From Desulfovibrio sp. (GTDB lineage Bacteria > Desulfobacterota > Desulfovibrionia > Desulfovibrionales > Desulfovibrionaceae), in NCBI GenBank assembly GCA_028708195.1, contig JAQVZK010000092.1:1-8442 (forward strand): DNA of 8,442 nt, written 5' to 3'. The stretch's first letter is position 1; the number at the start of each line of letters is the position of its first letter. The position numbers were made by a program, and so were the translations under genes. Shown here in pieces: positions 1 to 7,170 of this stretch. The notes beneath the pieces are model-generated. The model was not told the DNA's origin, searched no databases, and saw nothing but the letters and a program-made list of their open reading frames with translations.

Positions 1-1
1 A

Positions 2-2158
2 ACCTTGCGGCTTGAAGAAGTGCGCCGCAGCCATCCCCATCTGGTACCCAGAGGGTTTGTTGTCACCACGGCTGGCTGTCAGTATTTTTTGCAGGGTGGC
101 GATTTGCAGAGCGAGATCAATCGCCGCATTCAGGCGGCGGGTGGGCTGGCACCCAAACATCTGTCAAAGCTGTCGCGCAGTCTTGGGCAACTGGTTGAAG
201 ATACACCCCTGCCGTTGAACCTTATTCAGGATATATCTGCCGCATTGGCGCGCTTGCGTGCCACCTGCCCGCAAGAGGGTATGCGGCTCGTACTGCGTGG
301 CCGCCTGTGGCCGCCAGAATCCCACGGCAACGACGACCCCGGCCTGATTCTCTGGGGCCCCTCCGTTCTTCTTAGCGCCACTGATGAAGAAATTCTGCAC
401 GCGGTTCATATAACGCTTGCGCGCAAGCAGCGCGCCCAGGCTCTGGTGTACAGGCGTGCGCGCGGCCTCACTGAAGCCGGGGGGGGCGTGTGCATCTCCT
501 GCATGGCGGTGGAAGAAGGAGCCTTTGGTGGGCTTGCGCATTCGTGCAGCCCCGTGCGTGCGCACGGCGAGCAGGTTCATGTTTACGCCTGCCACGGCCT
601 GCCGCAAGAACTGGACTACTCTGTGCTGCCAGCAGAGCACGCCACCCTCGACAGACGTCTCCCACACGAAATAATCAGCCACACCAGCCCCGACAGTACG
701 CTACCCCCTGTTCTGGATGCCGACACTGCCAGAAATGTGGCCGCCCTGGCTCTTGAGCTGGAATCTTGCCTTGGCTGCCCTGTTTCCCTTTCATGGGTGC
801 GCACCCCGCAGGGACATTTGCGCTTGTTGCTGGTCAGGCCCATTCCGTTGCCGGTAGACGCGGTGGATATGCCGCCAGTGCTGCCTGGCGTGCTTGCCAG
901 CCTGCGTCTTTCGGGCGGCTATACCGTCAGCCCCGGCAGGGTGGCGGGGGAGGTTTGCGTGGCGCGCCGCTGGGAGGACGCCAGGCGCTTTCCGCCAAAC
1001 GGCATTTTGGTTGTGCCCGACGACAATTATCGCTGGGGAGCCTTGATCGACCGCGCCGCAGGCATCATTGCTGAAGAGGGCCTGGCCGGCTCACGATTGG
1101 CTTCGCTTGCGCGTGAGTTTGGCAAGCCGGTCATATTCGGCTTGTCAGGGGCAATGGACACGCTGAAGGACGGGATGAGAATCACCCTGTGTTCTGATAT
1201 CTGCCAGGTATTTGCAGACAGGCAGGAATCTCTTTTGCCCAACGTGCCTCCGGGGCGTGACTACATGCCTGGCAGCCCTGTGTACCGCATTTTACAAAAA
1301 GCCTCGGCCCGTATTCTACCCCTGACGATGGATGTGGACAGCCCTGATTTCAGGGCGGCCAACTGTCAGACCTATCACGATATCGCCCGCTACTGCCATG
1401 AAAGGGCCGTCAGCGCCATGTTTTCGCTTGGGGCGGAAAAGAAATACGCTCCGCAGCGCGTAAAACAACTGCGCGACAAGGTTCTCAAGCAGTTCTGGGT
1501 TGTAAATCTCAGTGACGGCTTTTCTACAGTGCCCCCCGGCCCGGTGATAGATATCGGCGAAATAACATCCGTGCCCATGTGTGCGCTCTGGCACGGCATG
1601 AACGCCTATCCCTGGCAGGGGCCGCCGCCTGTGGACGGCAAGGGCTTTTTATCCGTACTTTTTGAGGCCACGGCCAACCCCAATCTGGACCCCGCGGCCC
1701 AAACGGCGTACTTTTCAGAAAAAAACTATTTCATGATCTCGCGTGAGTATTGCAGTCTGCATTCGCGCTTTGGTTTTCATTTTGTATCTGTAGAGGCACG
1801 CCTTGGCGATCGCACCCCTGAAAATTACCTGACCTTTCACCTGCGCGGTGGTGCTGCCAACATTGAACGGCGTATTTTGCGTGTACGCTTTGTAGCTGAA
1901 ATATTATGGGAATTCGGCTTTTCCCCAATGGTTCGTAACGACGCCGTCAGTGCGACCCTCAAGGGGATGGACCGCGAAGAAGGAGAACTCTTGCTGGCCA
2001 TCGCAGGCTACATGACCATCCATACCCGGCAATTGGACATGATTATGCAAGACGCCACGCAGGTGGCCCATCGACGCGAAGAAATGCTGAACCACTGTCG
2101 CATGCTGTTCAGGGGCGAAAGCCTGTCGCAGGCCGCAGCCGATGTGGAGGAAACGTAA
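2..2158 (+). CDS. PEP-synthase-like pseudoenzyme (paralog A), 5' end outside window
   Basis: The frame is open to the left edge, so the TTG at 5 is probably not the start. Alignment with paralog B (4517-7132) suggests about 145 residues are missing. Numbering from base 5, residues 1-285 match the PEP/pyruvate-binding ATP-grasp region, 295-400 the phosphohistidine swivel domain, and 423-705 a C-terminal region shared with B. The catalytic signatures are gone. B's RSSAVGED is here RGRLWPPE (98-105), SFAGQ is absent, the DP motif is replaced by CMAVEEG (166-172), and QDVEWA by a segment ending in SLSW (261-264). The swivel histidine is Arg364 (GSRLAS). The swivel core and its distance to GSPV (423) match B exactly, so the fold is probably kept. 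I infer a non-catalytic partner or regulator. The reading frame is intact over 2.1 kb, which argues against a pseudogene. CxxC pairs lie at 163-166 and 255-258. It ends 2 bp before the kinase gene, suggesting co-transcription. Confidence 0.85.
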   Translation, partial: TLRLEEVRRSHPHLVPRGFVVTTAGCQYFLQGGDLQSEINRRIQAAGGLAPKHLSKLSRSLGQLVEDTPLPLNLIQDISAALARLRATCPQEGMRLVLRGRLWPPESHGNDDPGLILWGPSVLLSATDEEILHAVHITLARKQRAQALVYRRARGLTEAGGGVCISCMAVEEGAFGGLAHSCSPVRAHGEQVHVYACHGLPQELDYSVLPAEHATLDRRLPHEIISHTSPDSTLPPVLDADTARNVAALALELESCLGCPVSLSWVRTPQGHLRLLLVRPIPLPVDAVDMPPVLPGVLASLRLSGGYTVSPGRVAGEVCVARRWEDARRFPPNGILVVPDDNYRWGALIDRAAGIIAEEGLAGSRLASLAREFGKPVIFGLSGAMDTLKDGMRITLCSDICQVFADRQESLLPNVPPGRDYMPGSPVYRILQKASARILPLTMDVDSPDFRAANCQTYHDIARYCHERAVSAMFSLGAEKKYAPQRVKQLRDKVLKQFWVVNLSDGFSTVPPGPVIDIGEITSVPMCALWHGMNAYPWQGPPPVDGKGFLSVLFEATANPNLDPAAQTAYFSEKNYFMISREYCSLHSRFGFHFVSVEARLGDRTPENYLTFHLRGGAANIERRILRVRFVAEILWEFGFSPMVRNDAVSATLKGMDREEGELLLAIAGYMTIHTRQLDMIMQDATQVAHRREEMLNHCRMLFRGESLSQAAADVEET
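2145..2152 (+). promoter_or_regulatory. Ribosome binding site of the histidine kinase gene
   Basis: TGGAGGAA lies inside the last codons of the upstream gene. Its GGAGG core ends 10 bp before the ATG at 2161. This supports that ATG over the in-frame ATG at 2173 and indicates coupling to translation of the upstream gene. Confidence 0.7.
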
Positions 2159-2160
2159 CC

Positions 2161-3885
2161 ATGCCCGCTCCCATGCTCGCACCCCACCGCGGCTACAAGG
2201 CCATCTATCGGCGGCTGTTGCTGACCCTGCTGCTCATGGCGCTTACACCGCTGGTTGCATTGGGGCTTTTTTGCATCGACAGGCTCAGCGTCATCTACGA
2301 CGAAAAAATAAGCGCCAGCATTGAAGCTGTGGCCAGCAGCAAACACCGCGCGCTGGACACCTTTATGGTTGAGCGTGTGGCCCAGATTAAAAATCTGGCC
2401 TTCACCCATCCCTATGCCGAGCTGAGCAACCCCCACCGCCTGAGCGAGATTTTTAGCGTCATGCAGAACAACAGCCGCTCCTTTGTGGATGTGGGCATTA
2501 TCGGCATGGACGGGCGGCACGTCTCCTATGTGGGGCCATACGACCTCAGCGACAACAATTACACTGATACCCCCTGGTTCAGAGAAGTGTTGCGCAAGGG
2601 CGTGCATGTCAGCGATGTCTTCATGGGCTACAGAAACGAGCCGCACTTTATCATTGCCGTGCTGCGCCACGAGGGCGGGCGCAGCTATATAATGCGCGCA
2701 ACCATTGATATGGATGCCGTGGCTGCCCTGTTGCGCCGCGTATATTCCGGCCCGCACAGCGATGCTTTTCTGGTCAACGCCCAGGGCGAACTGCAAACCG
2801 ACTCCCGCTATCACGGCAAGAGCCTGGACAAGTTCGGCGTGCCTCTGCCAGACATGGCACGCAAAACCGTTGCTACCCAACATATCAAAACGCCCCAGGG
2901 GCAAGAAATGCTGGCAGCCCTGATGCCGCTTGAGTCCATGCCCTGGCGGCTTGTGGTGCTGGATGATGTGCGCGAGAGCCTGCGGCCCCTGCGCCAGCTC
3001 AAGGCGCTCATCATTTTCTTTATGGTGCTGGGCAGTGGGCTTGTCTGCATGGGGGCAGACTTCTGCACCCGTAGGCTTGTGGCCTCGCTGGAAGAATCTG
3101 ACCAGAAGCAGGCGCATATTGATGCCCGCCTGCTGCAGTCCAGCAAGATGGCGGCGCTGGGTAAAATGGCTGCCGGGGTTGCTCACGAAGTCAACAATCC
3201 CCTTATGCTCATTCAGGAAAACGCCGGCTGGATTCGCGACCTGATGGAAGACGAAAGTTCCACCAACATGCAAAATTATCAGGAAATCCTCGAAAGCACA
3301 GAAAAAATCGACCAGCATGTCAAGCGCGCCAAGGGCATTACCCAGCGCATGCTCGGCTTTGGCCGCCGCATGAATCCCGGCCGGACAGAAGTTCTCATCA
3401 ACTCTCTGACAGATCAGGCTGCGGAGATGCTCAGAACCGAGGCTACCAACCGCAATATATCCATTGTCAAGGAGTATGACCCGCAAACCCCGGTCATTCT
3501 GTCTGATCCGGCGCAGCTTGAGCAAGTGTTCATCAATATTATCGACAATGCCGTTGACGCCATCGGCAAAAATGGTTCTTTGAGCATTCGCACACTTGCC
3601 TGGAAGAAGGGCGTTCGCGTACTCTTCAGCGACACAGGCCCCGGTATGGATCAAGAGACCATGTCCCACATTTTTGACCCCTTCTTCACCACTAAAAAAG
3701 TCGGGGAAGGCACCGGGCTTGGCTTGGCCATATGCTATACCATCCTTGAGAAACTGGGGGGCCGCATTGAGGTGCAGAGCCAGCTTGGGCAGGGCACCAC
3801 ATTCAGCGTCACGCTGCCTGCCGAGCCGCCGCAACTGCCGCCGGACGATGGCCTTGCTACCCAGGCGCTGCGCAATGGTGTATGA
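2161..3885 (+). CDS. Membrane sensor histidine kinase with periplasmic Cache-type domain
   Basis: This 574-residue protein is a two-component sensor kinase. Residues 17-39 form a first membrane helix after a basic N-terminus. Residues 40-280 look like an extracytoplasmic double-Cache sensor (PWF at 138-140, then a SDVFMGYRNEPHF stretch at 151-163). Residues 282-301 are the second membrane helix. Only about 40 residues separate it from the phosphoacceptor His342 (AHEVNNPL), too few for a HAMP domain; that stretch looks like coiled coil. The ATPase domain has an N box (N459, N463), G1 box DTGPGM (491-496), F box FDPFFTTK (505-512) and G2 box GEGTGLGL (515-522), so it should be catalytically competent. 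The H-box style resembles NtrB-like kinases. The ligand cannot be read from sequence. The kinase lies directly between paralog A and the receiver, so the receiver is its likely target. Confidence 0.95.
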   Translation: MPAPMLAPHRGYKAIYRRLLLTLLLMALTPLVALGLFCIDRLSVIYDEKISASIEAVASSKHRALDTFMVERVAQIKNLAFTHPYAELSNPHRLSEIFSVMQNNSRSFVDVGIIGMDGRHVSYVGPYDLSDNNYTDTPWFREVLRKGVHVSDVFMGYRNEPHFIIAVLRHEGGRSYIMRATIDMDAVAALLRRVYSGPHSDAFLVNAQGELQTDSRYHGKSLDKFGVPLPDMARKTVATQHIKTPQGQEMLAALMPLESMPWRLVVLDDVRESLRPLRQLKALIIFFMVLGSGLVCMGADFCTRRLVASLEESDQKQAHIDARLLQSSKMAALGKMAAGVAHEVNNPLMLIQENAGWIRDLMEDESSTNMQNYQEILESTEKIDQHVKRAKGITQRMLGFGRRMNPGRTEVLINSLTDQAAEMLRTEATNRNISIVKEYDPQTPVILSDPAQLEQVFINIIDNAVDAIGKNGSLSIRTLAWKKGVRVLFSDTGPGMDQETMSHIFDPFFTTKKVGEGTGLGLAICYTILEKLGGRIEVQSQLGQGTTFSVTLPAEPPQLPPDDGLATQALRNGV

Positions 3886-3963
3886 CTATTGAAAATAAGG
3901 TTTTTTGCTCTGCCACAAAAACGTCGACCGGGCGGGCGCGAACCAGAATTTTGTAAGATTTCA

Positions 3964-3997
3964 GAACAGGCATTTTTAACGAACAGGCATTTTTACC
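3964..3997 (+). repeat. Two tandem copies of a 17-bp unit
   Basis: GAACAGGCATTTTTAAC (3964-3980) is followed immediately by GAACAGGCATTTTTACC (3981-3997), differing at one base. They lie about 140-170 bp upstream of the receiver start. They could be paired operator sites for a regulator encoded elsewhere, or a recent slippage duplication. The receiver in this cluster cannot bind them itself because it has no DNA-binding domain. Confidence 0.8.
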
Positions 3998-4123
3998 AAG
4001 GATAGCATCTGACGCTGTGGACAGCCCGGCCAGCCGGTAAAAAACCGCTGACTCCGGCAGCCCGCTTGCGCAAAACACCGCATCGGCAACCTGCCCGGCA
4101 AGGCCGTGGCACTGCCAGTAACC

Positions 4124-4130
4124 GAGGAGG
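4124..4130 (+). promoter_or_regulatory. Ribosome binding site of the receiver gene
   Basis: GAGGAGG ends 4 bp before the ATG at 4135. This strong site fixes the start. An upstream in-frame ATG at 4066 would add 23 residues with no receiver homology and is rejected. Confidence 0.8.
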
Positions 4131-4134
4131 CCCC

Positions 4135-4515
4135 ATGCGCGCATTGTTTGTAGATGATGAACTGGAATTTCTTGAACTGATGCAAAAGCGCCTTGCACGG
4201 CGTGGAATGGAAGTTGTTACTGCGCCAGACGGCAAAACGGCCCTTGACATGGTCAAGCAGGCATCGGTCCCCGATGCCGAACCCTTCAATATCGTTATTA
4301 TGGACGTGCGCATGCCCGGCATGGACGGCCTTGAAACGCTGCGCCATATGAAGCAGATAGCGCCCAAACTGCCCGTCATTCTGCTGACGGGTCATGCCTG
4401 TATGGGCGTGGCCGTTGAAGGGCTTGACCTTGGTGCCTACGATTATATGCTCAAACCTGTTGCCATTAGCGAGCTTATCATCAAGATGGAGGAAGCGGTT
4501 CGCTCCGCTGTGTAG
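4135..4515 (+). CDS. Single-domain CheY-like response regulator
   Basis: This 126-residue protein is a bare receiver domain with no output domain. It has the acidic pair D7/D8 after strand 1, phosphoacceptor Asp57 (in MDVRMPGMDG), conserved Thr85 (LLTGH) and Lys107 (LKP), so all standard receiver residues are present. It should be phosphorylated by the kinase encoded at 2161-3885. With no DNA-binding or enzymatic domain it must work by protein-protein contact or as a relay in a longer phosphotransfer chain. Its stop codon is separated from the ATG of paralog B by one base. That implies tight translational coupling and makes paralog B (or the A/B pair) a natural candidate target. The family call is firm; the target is inferred. 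Confidence 0.95.
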   Translation: MRALFVDDELEFLELMQKRLARRGMEVVTAPDGKTALDMVKQASVPDAEPFNIVIMDVRMPGMDGLETLRHMKQIAPKLPVILLTGHACMGVAVEGLDLGAYDYMLKPVAISELIIKMEEAVRSAV

Positions 4516-4516
4516 G

Positions 4517-7132
4517 ATGGCTCTGCTCAAATACTGGCGACAATGGCTGGGGCGCGAGCAGCCTTCAGAGCCTGACCCCGAAGAGCTGGCCCGCGAAGAG
4601 GATCTCAAGGTCAGGCTGCGTGAGCGCTGCGCGCGGTTTCGCCGTCTGCTTTCAGCCAATAAGCGTGCCCTTGAGGCCATGAGTGAGGTCGAAGACCGTC
4701 TCGCTGGGGCCAAACCTTTCGGTATGGACTATGTGCATGCCGTCAGCACACGCGCTGTTGCTGCGGTTTTTCAAATGGTGCGTGACCTGAACGCCCTGTC
4801 TGACAATAGCTATGCCGCCCTGCAGGATTCTTTTGACCGCATCCGGGCCGAAATGGAGGCACAGCTTGAAGTCTTGCCCCATCTGGACGGCCCCCTTATT
4901 CTGCACCTGGATCAGATTGATTTGAGCGACCTCACCCTTGTAGGCGGCAAAATGGCCAACCTCGGTGAAGTGGCCGCCAACGCTGGCCTTACCGTGCCGG
5001 ACGGCTTTGCTGTTACCGTCAGCGCCTACTACCGGTTTATGGAATACAACGGCCTGCAGGAAGAGCTGAACCGACGCATTCAGGCCACGGACATGCAAAG
5101 TCTGGATGAGGTTTTCAGTCTTGCGGCAGCCCTGCAAAAGGCCGTGCTAACGGCTCCGTTACCGCCAGAGCTTGAAAAAGCCATTACTGAATCTGTAGAA
5201 ACCATGCGTGCCAAGGCAGGCCCCGGGCTCACACTGGCCCTGCGCAGCAGTGCCGTTGGTGAAGATTCTCTGGGCGTCAGTTTTGCCGGGCAGTACAGGT
5301 CAGAGCTCAACGTGCCCCCAGAAGAAGCCTGCGAAGTGTGGAAAGAAATCATTGCCAGCAAGTATGCGGTGACGGCCATGAGCTACCGTTACCAGCACGG
5401 TATCCCCGATGATGCCGCGCCCATGTGCGTGGGGGTGCTGGCTATGGTGCGTGCCGTTGCCGGAGGCGTGGCCTACAGTCGGGATCCTGTTGCCGCCAGC
5501 CGAGGGCACGAGCAGATTCTTCTTAATGCTGTTTCCGGGCTGCCGCAGGCTGTTGTGGACGGAGCTGTTACCCCGGACGTCTATATCTTCAGCCGTAAAA
5601 TCCCCCCCGTGCTTATGCAGAAGCGCCTGGCAGGGGCAGACAAGACGCCCCCCAGCCTTACGGACGGGCAGGCTGCAGATCTGGCCAAAGTGGCCATCGC
5701 CCTTGAGACCTATTATGCCGAACCACAGGATGTGGAATGGGCTCTGGACGCAGAAGACGGCCGTATTGTGGTTTTACAAAGCCGCCCCTTACACACGGCA
5801 GATTCCGCTACAGAGCAAAGCCATGCGGCACGGCAGATATCCGGGCACGAAAAGGGCGAAACCTTTGCCCTGGAAGACATTTCGCAGGGGCTCACAGTGC
5901 TGGCGGCGGGCGGCGTGGCCGTCAGCCCCGGTGTGGGCATGGGGCCGATTTTTGTGGCCCGCAAAGAAGCTGACATGCTTTCCTTTCCCAAGGGGGGCAT
6001 CCTGGTTGTAGAGCGTGCCTTTCCTCGCTGGGCCCCGCTGCTCTCGCGTGCGGCAGGGCTTGTGAGCGAAACAGGGGGCATGGCCGGGCACCTGGCATCA
6101 GTGGCGCGAGAATATCGGCTTCCGGCAGTATTCAGTCTGCCCGACGCCTGCCAACTGCTGGACAAGGCCGGTGAAGCCACGCTAGATGCGGCGCGCTGCG
6201 CTGTTTTTGCCGGGCGGCAGCCGCAACTGGTCTCCACCGAAGCTGAACCGCCCAACCTTATGGCTGGCAGCCCTGTGCACCAGCGGCTTCAGACCATAAG
6301 CCAGCTTATGGTGCCCCTGAATCTGCTGGACCCCGACGCGCCAGAATTTGCCCCGGCATATTGCCGCACCCTGCACGACATCACCCGCTTCTGCCATGAA
6401 AAATCGGTTCGTCTCATGTTTGACGAGGAAGATGCCGACGCAAGCAGGCGCCTGGGCAAACAACTTAAAGCCGGAGTCAAGCTGCAATACTGGGTTGTGG
6501 ATATGGGGGGCGGCTTTCGGCATCGTGTGTCGGGGCCTGTGGTAGACATTGAGGTCATCGCCAGTGCGCCCATGCTTGCCCTGTGGGACGGCATGGTGGC
6601 CGTACCCTGGACTGGCCCGCCTGCGGCCAGCGCCTCCGGCTTTATGACCGTTATGTTTGAAAGCACCATGCGGCCCGAGCTTGAAAGCACCGCGCCCAAT
6701 GCCATGTCAAACAAGAATTTTTTTATTATCTCAAATAATTATATGATATTGCAAGCGCGTTATGGATATCACTTCTGCACCGTTGAAAGCCTTGCTGGCG
6801 AGAATAGCCACGAAAATTTTGTGAACTTTCAGTTCAAGGGCGGGGCCGCCGACCGCAAGCGGCGTCGGTTGCGGGCCAGAATGGTGGCTGACGTGCTTGA
6901 GCAACACGGGTTTCGCGCAGATGTGAAGGACGACTCGGTTTTTGCCGTGGCTGAAGGCTATAACGCCACAGAAACTCTGATAAAAACGCGCCTTTTGGGG
7001 TACCTTCTCATCCATACGCGCCAGGTAGACATGATCATGCTGGAAACAGAAAGGGCAACAGCCCTGAAAAACAAAATACTGGCAGATATGCAGGCGCTGA
7101 GCGCAAAACCCCTCATGGGCTGCGCTCTTTAA
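4517..7132 (+). CDS. PEP-synthase-like phosphotransferase without the PEP-binding barrel (paralog B)
   Basis: The ATG at 4517 gives 871 residues. Starting further upstream, as the open frame allows back to 4394, would only read through the receiver gene. No good ribosome site precedes it (GGAGGA at 4488-4493 is 23 bp away), so translation is probably coupled to the receiver. Residues 20-125 are helical and highly charged. The ATP-grasp region (130-425) has GGK (143-145), RSSAVGED (243-250), SFAGQ (255-259), the DP of SRDP (323-324), QDVEWA (404-409) and QSRP (421-424). The swivel domain (462-565) has SPG (470-472) and the phosphoacceptor His525 in GGMAGHLAS. PEP synthase and PPDK would continue with a TIM barrel; here a different region (584-860) follows, with GGAA (775-778) and IHTRQVDMIM (832-841). 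The known family reaction moves phosphate from ATP to the histidine. The final acceptor is unknown; rifampin phosphotransferase is a precedent for a changed acceptor. Confidence 0.88.
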   Translation: MALLKYWRQWLGREQPSEPDPEELAREEDLKVRLRERCARFRRLLSANKRALEAMSEVEDRLAGAKPFGMDYVHAVSTRAVAAVFQMVRDLNALSDNSYAALQDSFDRIRAEMEAQLEVLPHLDGPLILHLDQIDLSDLTLVGGKMANLGEVAANAGLTVPDGFAVTVSAYYRFMEYNGLQEELNRRIQATDMQSLDEVFSLAAALQKAVLTAPLPPELEKAITESVETMRAKAGPGLTLALRSSAVGEDSLGVSFAGQYRSELNVPPEEACEVWKEIIASKYAVTAMSYRYQHGIPDDAAPMCVGVLAMVRAVAGGVAYSRDPVAASRGHEQILLNAVSGLPQAVVDGAVTPDVYIFSRKIPPVLMQKRLAGADKTPPSLTDGQAADLAKVAIALETYYAEPQDVEWALDAEDGRIVVLQSRPLHTADSATEQSHAARQISGHEKGETFALEDISQGLTVLAAGGVAVSPGVGMGPIFVARKEADMLSFPKGGILVVERAFPRWAPLLSRAAGLVSETGGMAGHLASVAREYRLPAVFSLPDACQLLDKAGEATLDAARCAVFAGRQPQLVSTEAEPPNLMAGSPVHQRLQTISQLMVPLNLLDPDAPEFAPAYCRTLHDITRFCHEKSVRLMFDEEDADASRRLGKQLKAGVKLQYWVVDMGGGFRHRVSGPVVDIEVIASAPMLALWDGMVAVPWTGPPAASASGFMTVMFESTMRPELESTAPNAMSNKNFFIISNNYMILQARYGYHFCTVESLAGENSHENFVNFQFKGGAADRKRRRLRARMVADVLEQHGFRADVKDDSVFAVAEGYNATETLIKTRLLGYLLIHTRQVDMIMLETERATALKNKILADMQALSAKPLMGCAL

Positions 7133-7146
7133 GAGTTTTTATTTTT
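7099..7146 (+). terminator. Probable intrinsic terminator overlapping the end of paralog B
   Basis: GAGCGCA (7099-7105) pairs perfectly with TGCGCTC (7121-7127), with a possible inner CCC/GGG. A T-rich tail follows (TTT at 7128, TTTTT at 7136-7140 and 7142-7146). The stem lies within the last codons and the stop TAA is at 7130-7132. The T tract is interrupted by AAGAG, so efficiency is uncertain. Confidence 0.5.
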
Positions 7147-7170
7147 GGAATGTTTTGTGGGGGAGGCCCC

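Larger units (their letters stand above)
3886..4134 (+). other. 249-bp intergenic spacer upstream of the receiver gene
   Basis: This is the only real gap in the four-gene run. It holds a 17-bp tandem repeat (3964-3997), a weak CGGT/ACCG hairpin (4035-4047), a short TGGCA/TGCCA inverted repeat (4107-4117) and the receiver's ribosome binding site. I see no convincing sigma-70 or sigma-54 promoter and no hairpin followed by a T tract. It may contain a second promoter for the receiver and paralog B, but that is inference from its length and the repeat. Confidence 0.5.

Noticed and set aside
5..7. TTG at base 5 as the true start of paralog A
   Set aside because: The frame is open to the window edge, and alignment with B places this codon in the middle of the ATP-grasp domain entry, one codon after the expected GGK lysine position.
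2008..3834. A 608-codon open frame on the - strand opposite the histidine kinase
   Set aside because: It lies antisense to a kinase with every expected motif. Its product is His- and Ala-rich with no recognisable domain, as expected from GC-rich codon bias on the opposite strand.
4107..4123. Possible sigma-54 promoter at TGGCACTGCCAGTAACC
   Set aside because: The -24 half resembles the consensus but there is no TTGC-type -12 element at the right spacing, and it sits directly on the ribosome binding site.
4066..4134. Longer start of the receiver at 4066
   Set aside because: The strong GAGGAGG at 4124-4130 and the receiver fold starting at MRALFVDDE support the ATG at 4135.
4394..4516. Upstream extension of paralog B to an ATG at 4394
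   Set aside because: It would overlap the receiver gene by about 120 bases, and the 41 extra residues are an out-of-frame reading of that gene. The ATG at 4517 follows the receiver stop directly.
3976..4713. A 245-codon - strand frame across the receiver gene
   Set aside because: It overlaps the receiver and the start of paralog B, shows no domain, and its Arg/Ser-rich composition is typical of a shadow frame.
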